Below, one piece after another: positions 17,857 through 27,166 of a stretch of 64,000 nucleotides of DNA. Under the pieces are notes generated by a model that saw only the letters and a list, made by a program, of their open reading frames with translations, had not been told where the DNA came from and did not search any database. The number at the start of each line of letters is the position of its first letter. Within the stretch, counting starts at the first letter, position 1. The DNA lies in the NCBI RefSeq assembly GCF_012272835.1, contig NZ_JAAWWK010000006.1:1-64000 (forward strand), read 5' to 3'. The DNA is from Spongiibacter thalassae (GTDB lineage Bacteria; Pseudomonadota; Gammaproteobacteria; Pseudomonadales; Spongiibacteraceae). The translations under genes were made by a program, and so were the position numbers.

Positions 17857-17926
17857 AAGCCCGGTCGGGCCGCCTTTGCGTCTCACGTCTCCCATCTAGC
17901 GTCCAGCCGCCCTTGGCGCCCCCACC

Positions 17927-19555
17927 TCAATCCCCAATCGGCCAGCGCTGGGTAATTGGATAGCGCCGGTCGCGACCGAAACCGCGTTCGGTAATCCGAG
18001 TGCCGATGGGCGACTGGCGACGCTTGTATTCACTCAGATCGACCAAACGCAGCACGCGGTAGACCATGTCGCGGTCGTAGCCCGCTTCGATAATCGTTTC
18101 CGCGCTTTCGTCGTGTTCGATGTAGCGCTCCAGTACCTTGTCGAGAATGGGGTAAGGCGGCAGGCTGTCTTCGTCTTTTTGGTCCGGCGCGAGTTCGGCT
18201 GAAGGCGGCCGGTCGATGACCCGCTGGGGAATGGCCGGCGAGCGGGTGTTGCGAAAGCGCGCCAGCTCAAATACACGGCATTTGGACACGTCTTTGAGTA
18301 CGTCGAAGCCACCGGCCATGTCGCCGTAGAGGGTGGAGTAGCCCACCGCCACTTCGCTTTTGTTGCCGGTGGTCAGCACGAGGTAGCCCTTCTTGTTGGA
18401 AATGGCCATTAACAGCACGCCACGGCACCGGGCTTGAAGGTTTTCCTCGGTTTTGTCCACCGCCGTGCCGGCAAATTCGTCGGCCAGGGTTGCCATAAAG
18501 CTCTCGTAGATCGGCTCGATGGACAGGCACTGGTATTCAACACCCAACAATTCGGCCTGGGCCTCGGCGTCTTCTATACTCATTGACGAGGTATAACGAA
18601 ACGGCATCATCACGGCCTGCACCCGCTCTGCGCCCAGAGCGTCCACGGCGATCGCCAGGGTCAAGCCCGAGTCAATACCGCCAGACAGGCCCAACACGAC
18701 GCCTTTAAAGCCATTTTTCTCCACGTAGTCGCGCACACCCAGCACCAGGGTTTCGTATACATCCTCCAGCACCGGGCGCAAATCGGTGATCTCGGCTTCA
18801 TCAAAGACCAGGCGCTTACCGTTCCAGTGGGCGGTGACACAGCCCAGATGCTCGACGTAGGCCGGACTCCGCGCCATCAGCTCGCCGCTTTTACTGACCA
18901 CCATCGACGCGCCATCAAAGACCAGCTCGTCCTGACCGCCGACCAGGTTGCAATACACAATGGGCATACCGCCCTGCCAGGCCCGCTGTGCCAGCAAGGC
19001 TTCACGCTCGGCCTGCTTGCCCGCGTGAAAGGGCGAGGCGCTCATATTCAGCAACAACTGGGCACCTGCTGCCTTGGCCGCAGAGGTGGGGGCTTTCTCC
19101 CACACGTCTTCACAGATACTCAACGCCGTGGGAACACCGAAGACGTCGAACACCAGCGGTTCGCGGCCTTCGATAAAATAGCGCTTCTCGTCAAATACCC
19201 GGTAGTTGGGCAGACACTGCTTGTAATACTCGCACTGCAAACGCCCGCGGAAAAACACCCCCGCAGCGTTGTAGAGCCCCTCTTCTGCCACACGGGGGTA
19301 GCCCACTACCACATAGGCTTCAGCGCTGGCCTCGGCAATACGTGCCAGGGCCCGCTCCACCCGGTGTTTCAGGCTGCTGCGCAGCAGCAAATCCTCCGGG
19401 GGATAACCGGTTACCACCAATTCAGGAAAAAGAATCAGCTGAGGGGTATGCGCGGCGGTCGCAGAGGCCATCGCCTCGATGATTTTTTGGGTGTTACCCT
19501 CGATATCGCCCACTATGGGATTGATCTGGGCGGTTACGATTCGAAGCGATGTCAT
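17927..19555 (-). CDS. nadE: glutamine-dependent NAD+ synthase
   Basis: A 542-residue two-domain enzyme performing the last step of NAD synthesis. The N-terminal nitrilase/amidohydrolase domain (about 1-260) releases ammonia from glutamine: the catalytic set is visible as Glu in LFPELVVTGYPPEDLL (near 46), Lys near 113-120 and Cys in ALSICEDVWEK (near 149). The C-terminal synthetase domain has the ATP pyrophosphatase loop GLSGGIDSG (near 289) and STLYGDMAGGF. AGGAAC lies before the ATG. It is convergent with bamD and back to back with pilS. Confidence 0.95.
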   Translation of the reverse strand: MTSLRIVTAQINPIVGDIEGNTQKIIEAMASATAAHTPQLILFPELVVTGYPPEDLLLRSSLKHRVERALARIAEASAEAYVVVGYPRVAEEGLYNAAGVFFRGRLQCEYYKQCLPNYRVFDEKRYFIEGREPLVFDVFGVPTALSICEDVWEKAPTSAAKAAGAQLLLNMSASPFHAGKQAEREALLAQRAWQGGMPIVYCNLVGGQDELVFDGASMVVSKSGELMARSPAYVEHLGCVTAHWNGKRLVFDEAEITDLRPVLEDVYETLVLGVRDYVEKNGFKGVVLGLSGGIDSGLTLAIAVDALGAERVQAVMMPFRYTSSMSIEDAEAQAELLGVEYQCLSIEPIYESFMATLADEFAGTAVDKTEENLQARCRGVLLMAISNKKGYLVLTTGNKSEVAVGYSTLYGDMAGGFDVLKDVSKCRVFELARFRNTRSPAIPQRVIDRPPSAELAPDQKDEDSLPPYPILDKVLERYIEHDESAETIIEAGYDRDMVYRVLRLVDLSEYKRRQSPIGTRITERGFGRDRRYPITQRWPIGD

Positions 19556-19691
19556 TCGGTCTTGTTCCTATGTTGAGCGCGAGCACCAAGCAGTGAACCT
19601 AGCCCGCGCGGCGACATTCTATCAAAACTCGGGGAGTGCATCCGCTTTCTGCTGCGGATACACTGGAGAATCCCTACTGTTCGGAAGGTTT

Positions 19692-21281
19692 ATGGTGGTT
19701 GCAGCGGATTATTCCCAAAAAAATGCCGTAATGCGCGTGTACTCCTGTTATCGGCTGGTACTCGCCAATCTGCTGTTTTTCAGCTTTTTTATCACTGAAC
19801 AGGACAACCTCATCGGCTCTGAAAGGCCCGGACTGTTTGTTCTGGTGTCCTTCGCCTACCTGGGCTATTCCCTGCTGGCTCTGTGCAAACACCTGCTGTC
19901 GCGGCGCGAGCCGTCGGACAACATCCTGTTCTTCGATTTTTTTATCGACGTCGGCGCGATTATGCTTATGGCCTACTGCTCAGGCAGTGGCGAATCTGGC
20001 TTGCCGCTGCTGCTGATCGTCAGTATCAGCGCCGCGAGCATGACCCTGCCGGCGAGGCTGTGCCTGTCGATTGCGTCTTTATCTACCATTACCACACTGG
20101 CCGATGCCGGTGCCCACAGCCTGAACGCCGGTACAGACACTCGGCAGTTCGTGGTTGCCGGCATGACCGGTATCGCCTATTTTTCCACCGCGCTGATCAT
20201 TCGCTACCTCAGCGGCCGCATCACCAGTGCGCAGAATCTGGCGGAACGCCGCCGCTACGACCTGGAAACCCTGTCGGAAATCAACCAGAGCATTGTCCAG
20301 CGCATGCAGACCGGCATTGTGCTGATGTCTCGCAGCGGACGCATCAAGCTGTTGAACGCCGCCGCCGCAGAGCTATTGAATATTCGCTATCAACACGCCC
20401 CCCGCCAATTGTTCGCACCGCCACAATTGATTGAACTGGCGATGCGCGGTCGCAGCGCGTCAGAGGTGATTCAGCTTAATTCCACCGGGCTGGAATTACA
20501 CATCAACCTGACCCATCTCGACCATAATTCCGAAGATGAGTGCCTGCTGTATATCGAAAATATCAGCAAGATCAACCAGCGCGCCCAGAACCTCAAACTA
20601 GCTTCCCTGGGCCGCTTCAGCGCGAGTATTGCCCATGAAATCCGCAATCCCCTTGCGGCCATCAGCCACGCGGCACAACTGCTGAAGGAAAACGAAAATC
20701 TGGATGTCGACGACCGCCGCTTTCTCGACATTATCCACAACAACAGTGTACGCATGGACGGCATTATAAAAAACATTTTGAATATGTCGCGAGGCAATCC
20801 ACCACGACCACAACGTTTTTCACTGGTGGAACACCTCGACCAGTTTTGCCAGGAATGGCACTGCGAGCAGCGGGACAAGACCACACTGACCGTCTCTGGC
20901 CGGGAATTCAGTGGACAGGTCAATGTTGACCCCCATCAGCTGAATCAAATTCTGAGCAACCTCACCGAGAATGGCGTGCGCCATGCCATCGCCGCCCACG
21001 GCAGCGCCGAAATCCAATTTGTCATTTCTGTCGGCAGCGCTACCGGTGGCCCCTGTGTCGATGTCATCGACAGCGGCCCGGGCATTAACGAGGCCGATCA
21101 CGACCGGATTTTCGAGCCCTTTTTTACCACCCAGACCCAGGGTAATGGTCTCGGCCTCTATTTGTGCCGGGAATTATGTCTCGCCAATCAGATTGCCATT
21201 TCTTATCAACGAGGAACCAGCAAGGAAAGTCGTTTTCGACTACAATTCGCCCATCCCGAACGGGGCACTTTCGCCGAATAA
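19692..21281 (+). CDS. pilS: type IV pilus sensor histidine kinase PilS
   Basis: A 529-residue membrane kinase. About six hydrophobic segments occupy residues 15-175, then a PAS-like linker (about 200-290). The HisKA H box is SIAHEIRNPLAAISHA with His near 315, and the HATPase core has an N box (LTENGVRHAI), DSGPGI and GNGLGLYLC. In Pseudomonas, PilS senses pilin in the inner membrane and phosphorylates PilR. I start at ATG 19692, where GGAAGG precedes it; the open frame extends upstream into the nadE promoter region but has no better start. pilR begins 54 bases downstream. The minor pilin operons that follow fit a pilus role. Confidence 0.93.
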   Translation: MVVAADYSQKNAVMRVYSCYRLVLANLLFFSFFITEQDNLIGSERPGLFVLVSFAYLGYSLLALCKHLLSRREPSDNILFFDFFIDVGAIMLMAYCSGSGESGLPLLLIVSISAASMTLPARLCLSIASLSTITTLADAGAHSLNAGTDTRQFVVAGMTGIAYFSTALIIRYLSGRITSAQNLAERRRYDLETLSEINQSIVQRMQTGIVLMSRSGRIKLLNAAAAELLNIRYQHAPRQLFAPPQLIELAMRGRSASEVIQLNSTGLELHINLTHLDHNSEDECLLYIENISKINQRAQNLKLASLGRFSASIAHEIRNPLAAISHAAQLLKENENLDVDDRRFLDIIHNNSVRMDGIIKNILNMSRGNPPRPQRFSLVEHLDQFCQEWHCEQRDKTTLTVSGREFSGQVNVDPHQLNQILSNLTENGVRHAIAAHGSAEIQFVISVGSATGGPCVDVIDSGPGINEADHDRIFEPFFTTQTQGNGLGLYLCRELCLANQIAISYQRGTSKESRFRLQFAHPERGTFAE

Positions 21282-21335
21282 CCCGGCCCCGAATATGGCC
21301 GTTGCCAATTTCGCTGACAACAGATAACAGGACCA

Positions 21336-22691
21336 ATGACCAAGAAAACCGTATTGATCGTTGACGACGAGCCCGATATTCGCGAGTTGCTGGACATCAC
21401 TATCGGGCGCATGGGCGTGCACACCGAATCTGTTGGCTGCGTACGCGACGCCCTGGCACTGCTGGGGGAGCAAGCCGTCCACCTGTGCCTGACTGACATT
21501 CGCTTGCCCGATGGCTCCGGCATCGACATCGTTCGCCATATTCAAGACAACAACCGCGATACCGCCGTGGCGGTCCTCACCGCCTACGGCAGCACCGAAC
21601 TGGCGGTGGAAGCCCTGAAAGCCGGGGCCTTTGACTTTATCAACAAGCCGGTGTCGATCGAACAACTGCGCAATACCGTCACCACGGCCCTGCGCCTGGA
21701 AAGCGGCGAACCCAGGGTCGATAGCAGCAGCCATACCCGCTTGCTCGGTGAAACTCCGGTGATCCGCCAACTGCGCGAACAAATCACCAAATTGGCGCGC
21801 AGCCAGGCACCGGTCTATATCAGCGGTGAGTCCGGCAGCGGCAAGGAGGTGGTCGCCCGCTTGATTCACGCCAACGGGCCGCGCAGCAGTGCCCCCTTTG
21901 TACCGGTTAACTGTGGCGCCATTCCCGGCGAGCTGGTAGAGAGCGAATTTTTCGGCCATGTTAAAGGCAGCTTCACCGGCGCCTACGACAACAAGGAAGG
22001 ACTGTTCGAGGCGGCCAACGGCGGCACTCTGTTTCTGGACGAGGTCGCGGATTTGCCGCTAAACATGCAGGTTAAGTTGCTGCGGGCGATTCAGGAAAAG
22101 GCCGTGCGGCGCATCGGCTCAAATCAGGAAATTCCCGTGGATGTGCGTATTCTCAGTGCCACCCACCGCGATCTGGCCAAGGAGGTCGCCGCCGAGCACT
22201 TCCGCAGCGACCTGTTCTATCGCATCAATGTTATCGAGGTGCAGGTGCCCAGCCTGCGGGAACGGGGTAGCGACATTCCGCTACTGGCGCGTTTTATGCT
22301 CGACAAGCTGGCGCAGAGCTGGGGAATTGAAGCCCCGGAGCTCAACCCTTCTGCTCTGGAAGCCCTGACACGCTACAGTTTTCCCGGCAATGTGCGGGAG
22401 CTGGAAAATATTATTGAGCGAGCGGCAACCCTGTGCGAAAACAATATTATCGTGGCGGCAGACTTGTCGCTGCCCGATAGCAGCGTGCCCGCAACAGTCG
22501 GCGCGGATCAGGGGCCTTCGCTGCTCGGTCAGGCAAAGGGCGATATCGAGGGCTATCTGGCAGGCATCGAGCAGCATATTCTGCGGGATGCGCTGTCCGC
22601 CAACGACGGCAATAAAACCGAGACCGCCCATATGCTCGGGCTGACCTTCCGGCAATTGCGCTATAAACTGCAAAAATATAATTTCGACTAG
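21336..22691 (+). CDS. pilR: sigma-54-dependent response regulator PilR
   Basis: A 451-residue NtrC-family activator. The receiver domain (1-120) has the phosphoacceptor Asp54 in LCLTDIRLPDGSG. The AAA+ domain (about 135-370) has Walker A GESGSGKE near residue 165 and the sigma-54 contact loop as GSFTGA near 210, the variant usual in PilR. A Fis-type helix-turn-helix ends the protein (NKTETAHMLGLTFRQLRYKLQKY). In relatives it activates the major pilin gene from a -24/-12 promoter; no major pilin gene of that kind is next to it here, though two pilE-like genes are nearby. It is convergent with the first pilY1-like gene (27 bases between stops). Confidence 0.95.
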   Translation: MTKKTVLIVDDEPDIRELLDITIGRMGVHTESVGCVRDALALLGEQAVHLCLTDIRLPDGSGIDIVRHIQDNNRDTAVAVLTAYGSTELAVEALKAGAFDFINKPVSIEQLRNTVTTALRLESGEPRVDSSSHTRLLGETPVIRQLREQITKLARSQAPVYISGESGSGKEVVARLIHANGPRSSAPFVPVNCGAIPGELVESEFFGHVKGSFTGAYDNKEGLFEAANGGTLFLDEVADLPLNMQVKLLRAIQEKAVRRIGSNQEIPVDVRILSATHRDLAKEVAAEHFRSDLFYRINVIEVQVPSLRERGSDIPLLARFMLDKLAQSWGIEAPELNPSALEALTRYSFPGNVRELENIIERAATLCENNIIVAADLSLPDSSVPATVGADQGPSLLGQAKGDIEGYLAGIEQHILRDALSANDGNKTETAHMLGLTFRQLRYKLQKYNFD

Positions 22692-22718
22692 GGCCTGATA
22701 ACACTCGCCTCTATCAGT

Positions 22719-25700
22719 TTATTTGTAGTACCAGTACGTCCGTTTGCGTGCGCCGGAGAGGTCCAAAGCCGGTGTTGAGGGCGTAAACGGCGATGGCCCG
22801 GTGCCTCCGATAATAAAGGGCACCGTTTTGCCATCGATATCCACAAGGCCCGCAATCGGCGATGGTGGCAGCCCTCCGCCCACAAACTCATTGCGCTGAC
22901 GCTCACCCGTGACCAAACTGACAATGTAGGCTCCCGCATTGCCCAAATTAGCGGTACAGGAACCCGACGCCGGCACATCCGGCTGATTGGTACCAAAATA
23001 GACCTTGCCCGCCACCGTCAGCGGCGCATTTACCCCTTTTTCTCCAGGCAACAGGTCAAAATAATACCCGGCAATGGTGCTCGACTGACCATCAAAGTAG
23101 AGGGCACCTACACTGTCGGCACTGGCACAGTCCACCGCACTGCCGCCGGCGTCTGCGCACTGCAACACTGACTGATCGACCAGATCAGACATGGTGACCG
23201 TGGTGTACGAGGCGGGAACCGACTTACCCAGGTTTTTATCCATTACCATAAAGAATCGGTTCTGCACGTTAAAGGACAGGCCCGGAGTCGTGTCGGCGGT
23301 ATACAGCGGGTGCTCACGATCTCCGGATACCGCAACAACGGCATCGAAGTTTCCGGTAGGAATAACATCGGGTGGAAACAGGAACTTACGCGCATTGTTA
23401 CCCGTGCCACCCAGGCTGGCTAATTTCGTCACCGCCACGTCGCTGAAGGCCGGGCTGGTTGATGACACCGGCTCGAGATCTACCCGCCAGATATTCCCGC
23501 CGACATCGTTGGCATAAAGACGCTCGATATAGCCATCCAGGTCGCGATCCAGCAGTGTGATAGACGCCGGTATTGAGTGATTCATATCGCTGACGGCCAG
23601 GCAGTGCCCCCCGGACACGGTGGTCACTCCGCTACAACTTTTCAAGCCAGCCCAAACAACACCGCCAGTAACCGAGTCGAGAATGATAATGCCCCTGCCC
23701 TGGGTATCGCTGGCCGGAGCCGGCTCGGCATCCTGCGCCGGATCATAGCCAGCGCCCAACACCAGTACCGGGTTCGCGTAACCCTTTATCAGTGCAATTT
23801 GCGCCTGCGACCATGTCTGCCCCAACTCGGGGATCTCAGCCTCGCTGATACGCCACAGGAATTTGGGGCTGGTCGGTGTGGTCACATCCAACGCATAGAT
23901 AAAACGTCCACCGCGACGGGCCGACATATAAATATACGATTTACCGGCGGTAGGGCTACTACTCCGTTTATCTTGCAGCACCGTGGTATTACCGTCGAAA
24001 AAGTAATCCCGCGGCTCCGCATCCGGGTCTGTCACATTGGGGTAGCTCACCAATGGGCTGTTGTTGAATTGACGCTTGAGCTTGGGGAAGAACTCCGGCG
24101 CGACAAAGCTCCACAATTCGCCGCCGGGTTGCACACTGCCTACATTGCTCTGCTGATTGCCATTTACCGCATGGAAATGGCCGTCGTTCGAGCCGTAGAA
24201 CAGCACCACCCCGGTAGAACCACCATAATTGATAACCGCTGGACGCGAGTGCAATACATCGGCATGGATGGAGCCGCGCGCGCTGATAGGGCAGTCACTG
24301 TCGCGGGATTCCGGCGGGCACGGCCCTCGACGGCTCTCGTTGCCCACGATGTCGTCACCGCGCACCCAGTCGATCAGATTCGCCGCCGACAGGGTTTCCA
24401 CACTGCTGCCACAACTGATCCCGGCACCCTCTATCATCACGTAGTTGCCAATAGTCATCGCAAAACTGTTGGCACTCTCTATACTCGCCACGCTACCCAG
24501 CACCTCCCCCGTCACCGAGGCGAGGTTATAGGTGTTGGTGGTGCCGGATGCTGTGCAATTATCCAGAGTTACCGCGTCGCCCTGTGCCAATGAATGCGCG
24601 CTCTGGGTCACGGTGAGCTTATTGGTCACCCGCAGCACTTCAATGCCGGTGTAACTTGCCCCGGAGGGAATATCCTTACTATTTACGGTAAAGGAATTCG
24701 CGGTGACATTGGACACCGTACAGGGGGTACTCGAGGTACAGACCTGCTTGTTGGTATTCAGCGAGTCATTCCAGGCCCCGTTGACAATCAACTTGTCAGA
24801 CGCCGCATTAATCACCATGGTGCCATCGTGGGTGATGACGCAGCTACGCCCGTTACCCGATCCCGAACAGGAGGTGGAGAGATCCATTGCCGGCTCGTAA
24901 TCACCGCCACTCAGGCTCGCAGCCCCCCCCGCTGTCCCCGCTCCGAGCATAGTAGTGAAGTTATTGACCAAGGTGGTATTGTCGGTGGAAAACGCATTCA
25001 GCGCCGCCCCCCCTGTCGGACACGAGCCCGTGGCATTACAGGTATACACCCGGCGCTGGTCAGAACTGAGCAGGTTATCAACCCTTAAAATTTGACCCAC
25101 CCCGCCTTTTTCAACCAATTCTCCATCCGGGGCGTCTTTCTTGAAGGCCTGACCTTCCGGGCTGTTTCGCCAAAAACCATCGCTGGGCCAGGCGCTGATG
25201 AGGGTGCCCGAACTGTCCTTCGGCGCATTGGTCGTCCAGAAACTGCGCGCCAATGGCTCGATAGAACCGGTCAGGGGATTGATCGCTGATTCAACGACAC
25301 CACTCACATCCTGGTCGGCGTCTGCCAGTACAATATTGCCGCCGGCATCAAAACCCAACTGGTATTGCTTGACGTTACCGTTCCATCGCGGCGCCGCGTC
25401 GCCGTCGGGGCGGAAGTTGGCAATATAGACCTGGTTGAGGAAGGTGCCCTGGGTGTTGGCACTGACCGGCAAGGTCGCGGAGGAGAAGGCACTGTTGACA
25501 TCCTGCACCTCATTAAATATCTGTAGAAAAATTGCCTGTAGGCCCGCGTGATTCGCAGCGGTCACCTTAAAGGCCTTACCACCGCCCTCCAGTGCTAAAT
25601 CGGCAAGAAAATTAATTTCCCCCGCCAGCTTTGCTTCCAGTGCAGAATCAAAAACCGCGATGGAATAGGTGGTGATATTGCGGTCAGATTGACTACTGTC

Positions 25701-26549
25701 ACTGGTATCCACCAGATTCATAAATCGCGTCCACTCATCGCCCCAATAGGAATTATTCGACGCATCGGAATTGTTTAATTGGGTTACGGCTCTCGGCGTA
25801 GCGAAAAAGTTGTATTGCTCGGAGCTGGTCGAATAACCAAACTTATCAGTCAACTGGGCCTTGAGTAAAACATCGGGATTACCGGTACCGTCTTTGACAT
25901 TGGCCGTTTCCTTGGTGGCATTGCCGATATACACCAATACCGCATCCCGGCAATCGGTAGCGGATTCGGCCAGCTGTGAGTAATCCACCCCCGAGCAGGA
26001 CGTGGGCAGACCATTCAACATTGCCCAGCTCTCGGCGATTAGATCGCCCAGTCGAGTTTGGTTACCGAGATCACTCTTGTCCATGCTTTTGAGCAAGCGA
26101 ATAAAATCATTGATCCCCGCCTCATCCATCAACACCGGTGGTACCAATAAAAAGCCGCAGCGGTTGTCACCGTTGCCCAGTGTCGTGCCATTGTCAAAAC
26201 TGCTGAAGGAGTTCTGGTTGAACACCATCAGACCAATTTTAATAGCGCCCAGTAAATAGTCATTCTCGGGTTCGAGCAGCGACAGCATGGTATTGACCAT
26301 GGCGCACTGTTCCATTCCCCCAACTGTACTGCCGAGATTGGGAACCCCGAGATCATCGGCGTACAGACAACCGTGCACCACATTCGCATTGGAGTTGGCC
26401 GAGCTGTGCCAGCCCAATAACACTGTCGGCGGGTTCGCCCCACCCGGAGTGATCCCGGCGAACAGATCAATATCTTCCGCAAGTACTGATGACGACAGCA
26501 GTAGCACTGCTATCAGACTTATTCCTGTACGAAGCATGTTTTTCATCAT
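22719..26549 (-). CDS. pilY1: PilY1-like pilus tip protein, cassette A, degenerate adhesion motif
   Basis: A 1276-residue exported protein (signal peptide cleaved near VLAEDIDLF). The N-terminal half resembles a von Willebrand A domain, but where PilY1 proteins have a DxSxS metal site after the first strand, this one has TVLLGWHSSANSNAN, so the metal-binding aspartate is absent. The C-terminal half is a PilC/PilY1-type beta-propeller with VVLFYGSNDGHFHAVNG, GGRFIYALDVTTP and a calcium loop D-R-D-L-D-G-Y-I-E near residue 1001, aligned with the known DxDxDxxxD site of PilY1. It is the last gene of cassette A. I start at ATG 26549 (tandem ATGATG). PilY1 proteins act as pilus tip adhesins and regulators of retraction. 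Confidence 0.88.
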   Translation of the reverse strand: MMKNMLRTGISLIAVLLLSSSVLAEDIDLFAGITPGGANPPTVLLGWHSSANSNANVVHGCLYADDLGVPNLGSTVGGMEQCAMVNTMLSLLEPENDYLLGAIKIGLMVFNQNSFSSFDNGTTLGNGDNRCGFLLVPPVLMDEAGINDFIRLLKSMDKSDLGNQTRLGDLIAESWAMLNGLPTSCSGVDYSQLAESATDCRDAVLVYIGNATKETANVKDGTGNPDVLLKAQLTDKFGYSTSSEQYNFFATPRAVTQLNNSDASNNSYWGDEWTRFMNLVDTSDSSQSDRNITTYSIAVFDSALEAKLAGEINFLADLALEGGGKAFKVTAANHAGLQAIFLQIFNEVQDVNSAFSSATLPVSANTQGTFLNQVYIANFRPDGDAAPRWNGNVKQYQLGFDAGGNIVLADADQDVSGVVESAINPLTGSIEPLARSFWTTNAPKDSSGTLISAWPSDGFWRNSPEGQAFKKDAPDGELVEKGGVGQILRVDNLLSSDQRRVYTCNATGSCPTGGAALNAFSTDNTTLVNNFTTMLGAGTAGGAASLSGGDYEPAMDLSTSCSGSGNGRSCVITHDGTMVINAASDKLIVNGAWNDSLNTNKQVCTSSTPCTVSNVTANSFTVNSKDIPSGASYTGIEVLRVTNKLTVTQSAHSLAQGDAVTLDNCTASGTTNTYNLASVTGEVLGSVASIESANSFAMTIGNYVMIEGAGISCGSSVETLSAANLIDWVRGDDIVGNESRRGPCPPESRDSDCPISARGSIHADVLHSRPAVINYGGSTGVVLFYGSNDGHFHAVNGNQQSNVGSVQPGGELWSFVAPEFFPKLKRQFNNSPLVSYPNVTDPDAEPRDYFFDGNTTVLQDKRSSSPTAGKSYIYMSARRGGRFIYALDVTTPTSPKFLWRISEAEIPELGQTWSQAQIALIKGYANPVLVLGAGYDPAQDAEPAPASDTQGRGIIILDSVTGGVVWAGLKSCSGVTTVSGGHCLAVSDMNHSIPASITLLDRDLDGYIERLYANDVGGNIWRVDLEPVSSTSPAFSDVAVTKLASLGGTGNNARKFLFPPDVIPTGNFDAVVAVSGDREHPLYTADTTPGLSFNVQNRFFMVMDKNLGKSVPASYTTVTMSDLVDQSVLQCADAGGSAVDCASADSVGALYFDGQSSTIAGYYFDLLPGEKGVNAPLTVAGKVYFGTNQPDVPASGSCTANLGNAGAYIVSLVTGERQRNEFVGGGLPPSPIAGLVDIDGKTVPFIIGGTGPSPFTPSTPALDLSGARKRTYWYYK

Positions 26550-26617
26550 ATTACCGCTCTCGATAACGCCGGAATGTCCCGACGACACCAAAGAGTCACC
26601 GACGGAACGCCGGCGAC

Positions 26618-27166
26618 CTAATTCAAACAGGGTGTACCAATAATGGCTTTTACATACACCCCTTGATGCATTTCTATATTGGTCGAAGTCGCCACGTCAT
26701 TCACCGTAGACATCACATCCCAGGTCATTTTCGCGCACCAGGAGTTGCCCTGCAGGGCAGTGGAGTCATCAGTGAGAGTGCCTCCGCTCGATGACTGGCC
26801 GGTACCCAAACACTGGGCGTCCTCAGCTTTGGAAATATCCAGCTCCTGTTGTTTGATCGGCCCCGAGCGCATGCAGGTAGGAGGCGCGACAACGGCGACC
26901 ATGTCGGCGACACCGTCACCGTTAAAATCGGTTTCAAACTCGCTGGGCAGGGTGGGCAGCGGAATGGCAAAGTTGGCGGGGTTACTCAAGTAGGACTCCA
27001 GCGAATTCCGTGCACTGGCCTTCGCCTCAAGCCGATACTGCTGGTTCCCGGCAATTTTAAAATTGATATTACTGCTGCCGATCATGGCCACCACGATCAC
27101 GCTGAATATTCCCAGCATAATCAACACCACGATCAACACGACACCGGACTCACCTGGCTTTTTCAT
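26618..27166 (-). CDS. pilX: PilX-like minor pilin, cassette A
   Basis: A 182-residue prepilin-like protein. A short basic leader ending in SG precedes a hydrophobic helix VVLIVVLIMLGIFSVIVVAM; residue 5 after the presumed cleavage is not Glu, as in PilX and GspK proteins. The body has cysteines in PPTCMRSG, AQCLGTG, SWCAKM and TPCLN, and a calcium-type loop D-F-N-G-D-G-V-A-D near residue 85. The ATG at 27166 overlaps the pilW stop (TGATG), so it is coupled to pilW; a GTG at 27169 is possible. The assignment rests partly on position between pilW and pilY1. Confidence 0.82.
   Translation of the reverse strand: MKKPGESGVVLIVVLIMLGIFSVIVVAMIGSSNINFKIAGNQQYRLEAKASARNSLESYLSNPANFAIPLPTLPSEFETDFNGDGVADMVAVVAPPTCMRSGPIKQQELDISKAEDAQCLGTGQSSSGGTLTDDSTALQGNSWCAKMTWDVMSTVNDVATSTNIEMHQGVYVKAIIGTPCLN

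Larger units (their letters stand above)
17704..17926. repeat. palindromic intergenic element with heptamer array
   Basis: The whole 223-bp gap between convergent bamD and nadE is repetitive. GGGCGGGAGACGCTAG-type sequence on the left is mirrored by the reverse complement on the right (CGTCTCCC..CTAGCGTCCAGCCGCCC, about 17880-17915). Inside it are the heptamer array (17725-17796) and a perfect 11-bp inverted repeat (17793-17803 with 17838-17848). The layout suggests a mobile palindromic (MITE/BIME-like) element. A related element occurs at 54243-54428. Confidence 0.75.
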
